NCBI GenBank assembly: GCA_033763335.1
Contig: JANRKU010000028.1
Coordinates: 1 to 64,000, forward strand
Direction of reading: 5' to 3'
DNA from: GCA-2794515 sp033763335
GTDB taxonomy: Bacteria; Chloroflexota; Anaerolineae; Aggregatilineales; Phototrophicaceae
DNA: 64,000 nucleotides
This document shows, piece by piece, positions 43,201 to 51,204 of this stretch. Position numbers and translations under genes: made by a program. A model generated the notes under the pieces. The model saw only the letters and a list, made by a program, of their open reading frames with translations. It made no database searches and was not told where the DNA came from. Each line of letters starts with the position of its first letter. Within the stretch, counting starts at the first letter, position 1.

Positions 43201-44249
43201 CCTTGCGAATTTGGGATATAAACGAAAAACCCATCCAAATATCAAGCGGTCATGCCACAGTGGTTTATGGTGTGGTCGAACATCCCAACGGCGGATTTTT
43301 AACATGGTCACGCGATAATCATTTGCGTTTATGGCATTGGGATGGCAATCCCAATAAACTCCTCGCAGGGCATACGGCAGGGGTCTATGGGCAATTGGTT
43401 TTAGCCAATGGGCGCATTTTGTCATGGGGTGCAGATAGCACCTTGCGCCTGTGGGATACGGTGGGCAATGCCCTTAAAGTGCTAGAAGGGCATACCGATG
43501 GGGTGCGCGGGGCATATCAACTATCTGATGGACGCTTTGTCTCTTGGAGTAGTGATAGCACCCTACGTTTATGGGATAGCGAAGGCAATCCGCTCAAAGT
43601 CATGACTGACCATACAGGCAGTGTCTATGGGGCGCTTCTGATGCCTGATGGTCGTATTTTATCGTGGAGTTGGGATAAGACCTTGCGCCTCTGGGATAAT
43701 GATGGCAATTTGCTCAAAACCATGACAGGGCATACCCGCGCCGTGAATGGGGCGATATTACTCCAAAATGGCAATATTCTGTCTTGGAGTGATAGGATGT
43801 TTTGCTTGTGGGATGGGGATGGTAATTTAATCAAAACGCCCAAACATGATACCAGTCGGATTATGGGGGCAATCGCCCTACCCGATGGACGCATTTTCAC
43901 ATGGGATGCCGATAGGAATATGTGCTTGTGGGATGCTGATATGACCCTCATCGCCACTCTCACCAGCGATTATTGGGAAGGCAAACGCCAGACGATTTTC
44001 GCATGGGCAAAAGAACATGGCATACTCGGTGCAGACCTCTATCCCGATGATGTGGCGCTTGGAAATTATCGCATTGGCGCTTATGGTGATAAGCTCATCG
44101 TCTATGACCCACAAACAGGGGCGCGGATTCATGCCTTTTATGGAGATGCGTCTTTCACAGAGCCATTGGTTGTTGAACGCAACGGGCAAACCATTATTGC
44201 GGCGGGGGATAATGTGGGTAGGGTGTTATTTTTGCGCTGGGAGGAATAA
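40233..44249 (+). CDS. TIR/NB-ARC STAND protein with two WD40 propellers
   Basis: 1338 residues. The TIR domain (1-130) starts IFISYARKDGRDLALRL and has the putative NADase Glu in SEICRAEQLRA. The NB-ARC ATPase has P-loop GMGGIGKS near residue 183, Walker B VLIVLDDVWD near 260, WLITTRDE and the GYHPLALKI (GxP) motif. From about 625 to 1290 there are 15 WD40-like repeats of about 40 residues, pattern DGRILSWSxDxTLRLWD, enough for two propellers. Such proteins sense invaders and act by NAD depletion. It lies 14 bp after the nuclease-like gene. ATG 40233; longer frame rejected. Confidence 0.93.
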   Translation: MTDTHSIFISYARKDGRDLALRLQNSLIPLGYEVWLDTAEIDGGGSWGAEIERAIDGCHTLLALMSPASYTSEICRAEQLRAIRKEKRIIPLLVHPTDRPIWLETLNYRDFTHPEGYESAFSQLHTDLQTTDYIAIIRPSTPNTAEPLAKHFIPRPDEFERLKNAILSDVTDRTVALTALQGMGGIGKSVLANALCHDETMQDAFPDGIFWVELGRDVSNIADKMKTIGTTLGDSAVNYSTPDMGIASLRKLLPTKSVLIVLDDVWDVSMEAAKKFLATSPRSRWLITTRDEKVGEEMGATPVELGVMTPSQAIELMKSWSERADDHFPIIAKKLGYHPLALKIVGARLKNMTTADWNTSFDSISRIKGSYSAKNRDDNLTVCFEVSVKSLPPELPPLYHALGIFPEDEWIPESIVITLWRGLNPDLSPADCADIAIDLAKLALIDRQRQDEKSAEIRTHDLLHSYNREKIKDHYANTQMGFITALGNPYALPHDYAWRFYGYHLKEAGNVARLRELIADFAWLQAKLVATDTGALVADCELVLLDEKQDPFPKLLRSALANSSHVTDADSSALAHQLAGRLMIHRKTNMDIQTFTDTILKTPKNLFPFNPDTEYVTHNPAGGMLIRTMKHDDNVNGAILLKDGRILSWSNDHTLRLWDNDGNPLSILNKHKDYVWGAMELPDGRLLSWSADESLCLWDKQGEHLKTLKKHTRGVIGAILLNNGNFLSWSDDKIMHLWSGDGEHIREITGHTGSIYGALQLPDGRLLSWGYDGTLRLWTINGSLINTLQGHQGSVNGAFVMPDGRILSWSRDAMLRLWDNHGDRITTLKGHTAIVEGACVLPNGHILSWSEDKTLRIWDKDGNPLKELTGHTQSVTGVYVFPDGRFISWGYDKSPRLWDADGEPMQILASITANMTIVTYPATFNIHLDSVNGVLPLSDNQVFSWSEDKTLRIWQLDGSPVTTLRGHSGRIRGALILNNQRILSWSRDNTLRIWDINEKPIQISSGHATVVYGVVEHPNGGFLTWSRDNHLRLWHWDGNPNKLLAGHTAGVYGQLVLANGRILSWGADSTLRLWDTVGNALKVLEGHTDGVRGAYQLSDGRFVSWSSDSTLRLWDSEGNPLKVMTDHTGSVYGALLMPDGRILSWSWDKTLRLWDNDGNLLKTMTGHTRAVNGAILLQNGNILSWSDRMFCLWDGDGNLIKTPKHDTSRIMGAIALPDGRIFTWDADRNMCLWDADMTLIATLTSDYWEGKRQTIFAWAKEHGILGADLYPDDVALGNYRIGAYGDKLIVYDPQTGARIHAFYGDASFTEPLVVERNGQTIIAAGDNVGRVLFLRWEE

Positions 44250-44265
44250 ATCAACCATTAAGCCC

Positions 44266-44293
44266 GTAAGGGGGCAACATATTGCACCTTTAT
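44266..44293. repeat. Degenerate 28-bp palindrome
   Basis: GTAAGGGGGCAACATATTGC and then ACCTTTAT: a diverged relative of the perfect palindromes at 9624 and 57379, just after the TIR-STAND gene. Confidence 0.55.
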
Positions 44294-44393
44294 AAAAAAC
44301 AATTCAGCATGAGCCTGTTTTCAAATTGGACAAAATTCATCCACACACATACAATGGAATGGTTTCCGATTGTTGGAGTGAGGATGTGATTGT

Positions 44394-45935
44394 ATGTCAC
44401 CTTGGAATCCCAAACCATTTATTTATCAGATTAACACATGGGTTTGGCTACATGATTTGAGCAAGCAATATGGACGCGAAGTGACCTTGTGGGATATTCC
44501 AGAAGAAGTCCTCAACGACCTCGCCTCGCTTTCGATTGATGCCATCTGGTTTATGGGGATATGGCAACGCAGTGATGCAGGACGAAAAAGTGCCTTGCAA
44601 TATACCCATGAATATAAAGCCGTCCTACCCGATATTACCCCAGAAGATGTCGTTGGGTCTGCCTATGCCATTGGCGATTATGTGGTAGATAGACGGCTCG
44701 GCGGGCGTGATGCACTCGCCAATTTACGGTGGCGCTTACATCAACGCGGTATCAAAATTATTTTAGATTATGTCCCCAATCATGTTGCAACCGACCATGC
44801 TTGGGTGCGCGAAAAATCGCATTTTATGGTGCGTGGTACAAAAGAAGAATTAAAAAAATATCCCGATAGATTTTTTATGACCGAAAATGCCGCAGGGCAA
44901 CATATTATTATTGGTCATGGACGTGACCCCAATTTTCCGGGTTGGATAGACACCGCGCAAGTGAATGCCTTTTCTATGCCCTATCGGGAAGCCGCCAAAG
45001 AGGTGTTATTCGATATTGCCACCCAATGCGATGGTGTGCGTTGTGACATGGCAATGCTCATGGTCAACTCTATCTTCTCCCGAACATGGGGCGCTCATCT
45101 GCCAGAAACAGCGCCCCATACTGAATTTTGGGAAGACATCATCCCTGTTATCAAGCGCGAATTTTCCAATTTTATCTTCATCGCAGAAGTCTATTGGGAT
45201 ATGGAATATACCCTGCTCCAGCAAGGTTTCGATTTCACCTATGATAAACGCCTCTATGACCGCATTTTAGAGGGTGACATCCCAAAAATTAAAGAGCATC
45301 TCCGCGCCTCATTCGATTTTCAAGCCAGACAAGTGCGCTTTATCGAAAATCACGATGAGCAACGCGCCGCCACCACCGTCGGCATCAATAAAGGCAGACC
45401 CGCCGCCACCCTCATCGCCACACTACCGGGTGCTGTATTGATTCATGAAGAGCAATTGACCGCCCGACGGACAAAATTGCCCGTACAAATTCGCAGGCGA
45501 CCAGAAGAAGCGCCTCATTATGCCCTAGAAGGGTTTTATCGCAAGTTGCTCCGCGAGACCCGTTCTGCTGTGTATCATTATGGCAATTGGCGTTTATTTG
45601 ATGTGGCATCCCCCTATAAAGGGAACACCACCAATAACGGCTTACTCGCGTATGGCTGGACATTAGAAGATGATTTTCGGGTGATTATCATCAATATGAC
45701 CCCTATATGGTCACAAGGCATTGTCAAACTCTATGGCTGGGACTTTTTGCGGAATGGCACATGGCGCTTATATGATGTGTTGGGCGGTGTCTCGACCTTC
45801 CACGATGGTAAGCAATTGACACAAAATGGCTTGTATGTGGAGTTAGAGGTCTATCAGGCACAAGTTTTCCGCTTTGAGCGCCTCACAGAACAAGAAGTGG
45901 CATCGCATCGCAAATCAGAGGCAGAACGCCGTTGA
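44394..45935 (+). CDS. GH13 alpha-amylase family enzyme
   Basis: 513 residues. The barrel carries LDYVPNHVATDH (region I), GVRCDMAML with the nucleophile Asp (region II), FIAEVYWD with the acid/base Glu (region III) and FIENHDEQRA with the stabilising Asp (region IV). It acts on alpha-glucans or transfers glucosyl units. There is no signal peptide, so it is cytoplasmic. The C-terminal 100 residues form the usual beta-domain. The next gene starts one base after its stop. Confidence 0.9.
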   Translation: MSPWNPKPFIYQINTWVWLHDLSKQYGREVTLWDIPEEVLNDLASLSIDAIWFMGIWQRSDAGRKSALQYTHEYKAVLPDITPEDVVGSAYAIGDYVVDRRLGGRDALANLRWRLHQRGIKIILDYVPNHVATDHAWVREKSHFMVRGTKEELKKYPDRFFMTENAAGQHIIIGHGRDPNFPGWIDTAQVNAFSMPYREAAKEVLFDIATQCDGVRCDMAMLMVNSIFSRTWGAHLPETAPHTEFWEDIIPVIKREFSNFIFIAEVYWDMEYTLLQQGFDFTYDKRLYDRILEGDIPKIKEHLRASFDFQARQVRFIENHDEQRAATTVGINKGRPAATLIATLPGAVLIHEEQLTARRTKLPVQIRRRPEEAPHYALEGFYRKLLRETRSAVYHYGNWRLFDVASPYKGNTTNNGLLAYGWTLEDDFRVIIINMTPIWSQGIVKLYGWDFLRNGTWRLYDVLGGVSTFHDGKQLTQNGLYVELEVYQAQVFRFERLTEQEVASHRKSEAERR

Positions 45936-45936
45936 T

Positions 45937-46359
45937 ATGCCCCCTATTTGGCTTAACCGCGCCCGTTGGAATAGTATCTTCTGTGGCGCGGTCATCTTTT
46001 TTTGGTCGGCATTAGAAGATAATGACCTCACCATAGTCACCCTACTCGCCCTATGGCTGACCATCAGCCTTGTGGCACTTTGGGGAATAAATCAGTTCAA
46101 AAATACCCACCCACCCCGTTCCCATATCCCCCTTTTGGTGATAATCATTGGCGCAGGGATGGGTATTTTGACGAGTATCAACATGGCTGGCTTGATGCTC
46201 TTCAAAAATTTGCGCCATAGCCACTTTTTTCCAGATTATCCATTTGAAATGATGCGAGACATCCTCGCACGCGCTCCCTTTTGGGCTGTGGCGGGCATGT
46301 TCATCACAAGTGGGATATATTTGTTATATCGAATATTCACCCAGAAAAGAGACGTATGA
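45937..46359 (+). CDS. Small multi-span membrane protein
   Basis: About 140 residues with four hydrophobic helices (for example SIFCGAVIFFWSAL, LLALWLTISLVALWGI, IPLLVIIIGAGMGIL and FWAVAGMFITSGIYLLY). No family is recognised. It starts one base after the GH13 stop and overlaps the MFS gene by 4 bp (ATGA), so it is part of that operon. The ATG at 45937 is favoured over an upstream ATG inside the GH13 gene. Confidence 0.7.
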   Translation: MPPIWLNRARWNSIFCGAVIFFWSALEDNDLTIVTLLALWLTISLVALWGINQFKNTHPPRSHIPLLVIIIGAGMGILTSINMAGLMLFKNLRHSHFFPDYPFEMMRDILARAPFWAVAGMFITSGIYLLYRIFTQKRDV

Positions 46360-47534
46360 CCACCGAAAATTCTCAAAAAAATAATTACCTGCCAATAACC
46401 TTGCTTATCACCTTTGCACGCCTCGCGCCAAATATGGGCAGGCGTGTATTATATCCCTTTGTACCTGCTGTGAGTCGCTTATTAGGCGTACCTGCTAATG
46501 ATGTGCAAACCGTCATCGCACTACAAGGCGGTATGGGGTTATTTAGCCCACTCTTCGCGCCACTATCTGCTCGTTTTGGGCGCAAGCGCGTGATGTTGGG
46601 GGCATTGGGATTATTCATCCTAGCGGGGAGCATGGGGGCAATCATCGGCACATTTTGGGCGGTTGCTCTCACTTTTTTGCTCTTTGGCATCGCCAAAATG
46701 ATTTATGACCCCGCCTCCCAAGCCTATCTTGGTGATAGAATCCCCTACGCCCAACGCGGGCGGGCATTGGGTATTGGAGAATTATCATGGGCGGGCGCGT
46801 TGGTCATTGGCGCTCCCATAGGCGGATTATTGCTCGAAAGTGCAGGATTGAGCGCCGTCTTTTTGATGATGATTGTCTTTGCGGGGGTCGCATTGGTAGC
46901 AATGGCAATTTATTTGCCATCCGATGCGCCCCATCCCGATGATGACATCCCAGACCGCACACACCTGCGAACATTGCTCAAAAATCCGCAAGCAGTTGGG
47001 GCATTGGCATTTGTCGTCTTGTTCATCAGCGCCAATGAACTGTTTTTCATCAATTATGGTGTGTGGATGGAAGCCAGCTTTGAATTATCACTCGCCAGTT
47101 TGGGGGCATTCACCCTCGTGATTGCCCTCGCTGAAATATGCGGTGAAGGCATGGTAATTGCCTTCGCCGATACAATCGGCAAAAAGCGCATGGCTGTATT
47201 TGGTGCTGGATTATCGGTGGCGTGCCATCTGCTATTGCCCATGCTCAATGCTAATTTGGTCGCGGCACTCATTGGGCTATTCCTGTTTTTTCTTGGATTT
47301 GAAATTGGGGTCGTGGCATCTTTGCCTATCCTCAGCGAAATTTTGCCAACAGAACGCGCTTTAATGATGACTGCCAGCGCCAGTGCCTCTGCCATTGGGC
47401 GTATGGGTGGGGCATGGTTGGGCGGAATTTTATATGTGGCGTTGGGCGGGAATATGCAAGTGTTGAGCATCCTCACCGTGATATTGGGAATCGGCGCGAC
47501 ACTCATTATGTGGCGTGTGATACAAGAGGGATAA
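46356..47534 (+). CDS. MFS transporter
   Basis: About 392 residues with twelve hydrophobic helices. The loop between helices two and three reads APLSARFGRKRVMLGAL, the MFS A-motif with the Gly-Arg-Lys/Arg pattern, and GRALGIGELSWAGALVIGAPIGG in helix five resembles the antiporter motif C. Drug or metabolite export is likely but no substrate can be named. It ends 3 bp before a strong terminator. Confidence 0.88.
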   Translation: MTTENSQKNNYLPITLLITFARLAPNMGRRVLYPFVPAVSRLLGVPANDVQTVIALQGGMGLFSPLFAPLSARFGRKRVMLGALGLFILAGSMGAIIGTFWAVALTFLLFGIAKMIYDPASQAYLGDRIPYAQRGRALGIGELSWAGALVIGAPIGGLLLESAGLSAVFLMMIVFAGVALVAMAIYLPSDAPHPDDDIPDRTHLRTLLKNPQAVGALAFVVLFISANELFFINYGVWMEASFELSLASLGAFTLVIALAEICGEGMVIAFADTIGKKRMAVFGAGLSVACHLLLPMLNANLVAALIGLFLFFLGFEIGVVASLPILSEILPTERALMMTASASASAIGRMGGAWLGGILYVALGGNMQVLSILTVILGIGATLIMWRVIQEG

Positions 47535-47537
47535 AAT

Positions 47538-47576
47538 CAAAAAACACCCATCCTGTACGAGATGGGTGTTTTTTTG
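47538..47576. terminator. Bidirectional intrinsic terminator
   Basis: AAAAACACCCATC and GATGGGTGTTTTT pair around a short loop, with A- and T-runs on both sides. It can end the MFS transcript on the plus strand and the tRNA-Pro transcript on the minus strand. Confidence 0.9.
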
Positions 47577-47588
47577 TATGATATGTTG

Positions 47589-47662
<74 letters not shown>

Positions 47663-47721
47663 AAATGTGTACCTAAACTATACCGTAAAAATGCCATCAT
47701 TGGCAAGATAGAAACTGACTG

Positions 47722-48351
47722 ATGACCAATACACCTAAAACACGCACCGATTTTGCCCGCGCAAAAGCCCAATCCTTGCTCAATGCGCTTGGTATGGCAC
47801 TTCATCAACGCGGGATTCATCCCGATATGGTGACGCTGGTCGGGTTTATCGGTGTTCTGATTGGCGCGATTTTCATCGCCAATGGCAATTTTGCTGTGGC
47901 AGGAATTTTACTGCTCATCAGCCTGCCATTTGATGCCTTAGACGGTGCAGTGGCGCGTGCGATGAAGCGTCAAGGGGATTTTGGCAAATTTTGGGATTCA
48001 ACGCTCGATAGGTATGCAGATGGGGCATTGTTCGGTGGGTTTGCTTATTTTTTCGCCACACAAGACCGCTTTGAGATGCTCATCGCGTGCCTTTTGGGGC
48101 TAATTGGGAGCTTTATGGTCAGTTATACCCGTGCCAGAGGGGAAGGTTTGGGGCTTGATGTAAAAATCGGTCTTTTCTCACGGCTAGAACGTGTCATAAT
48201 GATGCTCATTGTGTTATTTATCCCCACATTAGGGGGAATACCCATACTAGACATCGGCTTGTGGATTTTGGCGATTGGTACAAACATCACCAGCATCCAA
48301 CGCATGGCGCATGTCTATCACTTGCTGAAACACGCAAAGAGAGAGGATTAA
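47722..48351 (+). CDS. CDP-alcohol phosphatidyltransferase
   Basis: 209 residues, membrane. The exact family signature Asp-Gly-x2-Ala-Arg-x8-Gly-x3-Asp-x3-Asp is present, starting DGAVARAMKRQGDFG near residue 74. The enzyme swaps the CMP of CDP-diacylglycerol for an alcohol; whether it makes phosphatidylglycerol phosphate, phosphatidylinositol phosphate or another lipid is unclear. It precedes lgt by 7 bp, so the operon serves membrane lipid and lipoprotein synthesis. Confidence 0.92.
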   Translation: MTNTPKTRTDFARAKAQSLLNALGMALHQRGIHPDMVTLVGFIGVLIGAIFIANGNFAVAGILLLISLPFDALDGAVARAMKRQGDFGKFWDSTLDRYADGALFGGFAYFFATQDRFEMLIACLLGLIGSFMVSYTRARGEGLGLDVKIGLFSRLERVIMMLIVLFIPTLGGIPILDIGLWILAIGTNITSIQRMAHVYHLLKHAKRED

Positions 48352-48358
48352 TTAATTT

Positions 48359-49282
48359 ATGGAATTTCAAAGTCAGTTTATTCAAATCGGCTCGGTACAA
48401 ATCCGTTACTATGGCATCATCATCGTTGCCGCGATGTTGGTGGCGACCTTTGTGGCGGTGAATATTGCCAAACGCTCCAAACGTGACCCAGAACACGTCT
48501 ATGGTGCGCTCACATGGGCAATTATTCCGGGCATTATTTTTGCACGGCTGTGGTTTGTATTGTTCCCCCCATTGTCATCCACCGAAATCGGACGCGATAC
48601 CGCATGGTATTTTGCCAATTTCTTCAATACCGATGGTGGTGCAATCGCCATTTGGTCGGGCGGATTGAGCATCTTTGGTGCAATTTTGGGCGGTTTCTTG
48701 GGTGCATATATCTATATCCGTCGCAACAAACTGCGTTTGCCTGCATGGTTGGATATTGCCGCCATCGTGTTGCCATTGGGTCAAGCCATTGGTCGTTGGG
48801 CAAATTATGTCAATCAAGAACTGTATGGCATCCCCACAGGGTCATCGTTTGGCTTGCAAATCGCCAATCCCCCTGCCCCATATAATGGTATCGAATATTA
48901 TGGGCAAGGCTTCCACCCCATGTTCTTGTATGAATCCATCTGGAGCTTTGTCGCATTCTTGGTGCTAATATGGTTATTCAACAACCGCAGAAATAATTTC
49001 CGCGTGGGTGAATTTGCCCTGTTGTATGTCATCCAATATGCTGTTATTCGTTACGCACTCGAATTCCTCCGCATTGACCTCACCCTAAGTGGTGGTATCA
49101 ATGTGTCGCAAGCGGTATGTGCGGTCAGTTTTGTGGTCGCACTCGGATTATTGGTGATGAATCGTCGCAATGCCCTGCCCGCAGGTTATAAATACGATGA
49201 TGCCATGCCCGACCCCATCACAGAACGTCCTGCAAAAAAGAAAAAAGAAGAAACCGTGGTAGAAACACCAAAAAACGCCTAA
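48359..49282 (+). CDS. lgt: Prolipoprotein diacylglyceryl transferase
   Basis: 307 residues. Lgt transfers diacylglycerol from phosphatidylglycerol to the lipobox Cys of prolipoproteins. It has seven membrane helices, the signature GRWANYVNQELYG near residue 146, and HPMFLYES and IRYALEFLR near 180 and 234 with essential Arg residues. The C terminus has an extra cytoplasmic tail rich in Lys/Glu (PAKKKKEETVVE). GAGAGAGGA lies upstream, and a terminator follows. Confidence 0.95.
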   Translation: MEFQSQFIQIGSVQIRYYGIIIVAAMLVATFVAVNIAKRSKRDPEHVYGALTWAIIPGIIFARLWFVLFPPLSSTEIGRDTAWYFANFFNTDGGAIAIWSGGLSIFGAILGGFLGAYIYIRRNKLRLPAWLDIAAIVLPLGQAIGRWANYVNQELYGIPTGSSFGLQIANPPAPYNGIEYYGQGFHPMFLYESIWSFVAFLVLIWLFNNRRNNFRVGEFALLYVIQYAVIRYALEFLRIDLTLSGGINVSQAVCAVSFVVALGLLVMNRRNALPAGYKYDDAMPDPITERPAKKKKEETVVETPKNA

Positions 49283-49306
49283 TTTCGTTTTTTAATCCTG
49301 TTATAC

Positions 49307-49340
49307 AAAATAGGGTGTAGTCATTACACCCTATTTTTTT
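49307..49340. terminator. Intrinsic terminator after lgt
   Basis: AAAATAGGGTGTA and TACACCCTATTTT pair around GTCAT and are followed by a T-run. It lies between convergent lgt and the toxin gene and may serve both strands. Confidence 0.9.
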
Positions 49341-49368
49341 CTCTCATTGGCAATAATATCCCTCATCG

Positions 49369-49818
49369 CTAATTGATTTCTAGCTCATCTAATATCAACA
49401 CACGCACTTCAACAATTCGCTTTAATGCCAAATCATTTGTTAAAAATGCGTCACTCTTCGATTCAATTGCCGTAGCAATATGAAGTGCATCTGGAGTACG
49501 CAAATTATATCGCGCCCGCAATCGCGCCGCATTTTCAGCAATATTTGGGGTTACAGAAAATAATTGTATAGTTTTATGGCGAGTCAGTAACTCACGATAA
49601 TTATTTTCAACTTGTAAATCACCAACTTTCATCGGTTTCATCAGAGTTTCAGTGAGTGTAATGGCTGATGTAGTGATTTTTATGCCGTTTGCCTCAATAA
49701 TCTGGAAAATATGATTGATTTTATTACTATAAACAGGATGATTTTCCACATAGTAAATAAATGGGGCAGTCTCTATCGCTAATATAGTGATATTACGAAG
49801 AGCATCAAAAATTTTCAT
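49369..49818 (-). CDS. PIN-domain toxin, VapC-like
   Basis: 149 residues. The PIN core has AIETAPFIYYVENHP near residue 14, with Glu where the first catalytic Asp usually stands, then TLTETL for the second acid, RTPDALHIATAI for the third, and DAFLTNDLALK for the fourth. Such proteins cut RNA. It overlaps the preceding small gene by 4 bp (ATGA), the standard antitoxin-first arrangement. The pair is A+T-rich. Confidence 0.87.
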   Translation of the reverse strand: MKIFDALRNITILAIETAPFIYYVENHPVYSNKINHIFQIIEANGIKITTSAITLTETLMKPMKVGDLQVENNYRELLTRHKTIQLFSVTPNIAENAARLRARYNLRTPDALHIATAIESKSDAFLTNDLALKRIVEVRVLILDELEIN

Positions 49819-50042
49819 GGGCGGTCATCCCACTCGCTACGCAATTGATTTACATATTCTTGGGCATCAGTGCCATCATATAAATGTGCGCCCAATCCTC
49901 TAAATTCCAACAAACTCCGTTGGCTAAGTTCTGGCTCTGGTTGAGTTGGTTCAATGATTAAATCCAACAAAATGTGCATCAATTGTTTGCGTTCTTCTGG
50001 CGATAACACTTGGACTTCTTGAATCATTGTTTGTAATGACAT
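49815..50042 (-). CDS. Putative antitoxin of the VapC-like toxin
   Basis: About 75 residues. It begins LQTMIQEVQVLSPEERKQLMHILL, a pattern seen in DUF2281-like and related antitoxins paired with PIN toxins; the C-terminal part (LSQRSLLEFRGLGAHLYDG) is likely the toxin-binding tail. ATG 50042 has AGGA eight bases upstream; a GTG at 50057 is possible but lies inside that site. Confidence 0.75.
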   Translation of the reverse strand: MSLQTMIQEVQVLSPEERKQLMHILLDLIIEPTQPEPELSQRSLLEFRGLGAHLYDGTDAQEYVNQLRSEWDDRP

Positions 50043-50264
50043 GGCATATTTCCTCACCTTTTTTATTTATTTTATGCCACATCACCGACATCGGCAACAT
50101 CCCCCTACCAAATCTTCATCTAGCCTCACGAAAATCTGTGATATGCTGTGAAAGTGAATACAAACCCCTCATAACTGGGTAGAAATGCAAGTACCATTTC
50201 AGATTAAAATGAGGATAGTTTGTTATTATATTTGTAGTTGAAGTTAACTGATGAGAAAAATACG

Positions 50265-51203
50265 ATGATAGAATGTCACAACCTCACCAAAGATTTTGGC
50301 ACATTCCGCGCTGTAGACAATATTAACCTCACTGTGCCTGCTGGTTCTGTGTTGGCATTACTCGGTGCTAATGGCGCAGGCAAAACCACCACCGTCCGCA
50401 TGATGACATCCATTTTGCAACCTACATCTGGCACAGCCCGCATCGCTGGCTACGAAGTATCAGAATCTCCCGCAGAAGTACGGGCGCATGTGGGTGTCTT
50501 GACCGAACAACACGGTTTATATGAACGTATGAAGGGCATGGACTATCTCATGTTTTTTGGACGGGTCTATCGCATTGACCCACACGAAACGCGCAGACGC
50601 GCCTCATCGCTCATGGAACAATTTGGATTGACCTTCGCGCTCGATAAGCGACTGGGGGAATATTCCAAAGGCATGAAGCAAAAATTGGCATTGGTGCGTG
50701 CCATGTTGCATAATCCGCCTGTGTTATTGCTGGATGAACCGACATCCGCTATGGATCCTGTGAGCGCCAAGCAAGTACGAGATGCCATCATTGAATTGCA
50801 AAAAGAATCACGCACCTTCCTCATCACCACCCATAACCTCACCGAAGCACAAGCCCTAGCCAATAAAATCGCCATCATCAGACGGGGCAGAATTATCGCC
50901 TCTGGCACATTTGAAGAACTCTCCCGTCAATTTGTGGGCGACCCGACTATGGAATTGCGCGTCAAAGGTGAATTAAACGGATTTGCTAAAGAATTATCAG
51001 ATATGGTCACTGTCGAAGAATCGGGCGTGGATTGGATTCGGTATCGTACCGCGCAACCCCAAAACGATAACCCCAATGTGTTACGCCAAGCAATGGGACA
51101 CGGCATAGAGGTCATCACCCTAGCCCCTGTCACCAAGACCCTAGAAGATATTTATTTGCGCGTGGTCACAGAAGATGAAGGCAAAACGGAGGACTTGAGT
51201 TAA
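50265..51203 (+). CDS. ABC transporter ATP-binding protein, NatA-like
   Basis: About 312 residues. Walker A LLGANGAGKTTTVRM, the signature YSKGMKQKLALVRAML and Walker B VLLLDEPTSAMDP are canonical; the last 80 residues are the usual extension of exporter ATPases of the NatA/drug type. It lies one base upstream of its permease. ATG 50265 is chosen although its ribosome-binding site is weak. Confidence 0.94.
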   Translation: MIECHNLTKDFGTFRAVDNINLTVPAGSVLALLGANGAGKTTTVRMMTSILQPTSGTARIAGYEVSESPAEVRAHVGVLTEQHGLYERMKGMDYLMFFGRVYRIDPHETRRRASSLMEQFGLTFALDKRLGEYSKGMKQKLALVRAMLHNPPVLLLDEPTSAMDPVSAKQVRDAIIELQKESRTFLITTHNLTEAQALANKIAIIRRGRIIASGTFEELSRQFVGDPTMELRVKGELNGFAKELSDMVTVEESGVDWIRYRTAQPQNDNPNVLRQAMGHGIEVITLAPVTKTLEDIYLRVVTEDEGKTEDLS

Positions 51204-51204
51204 A

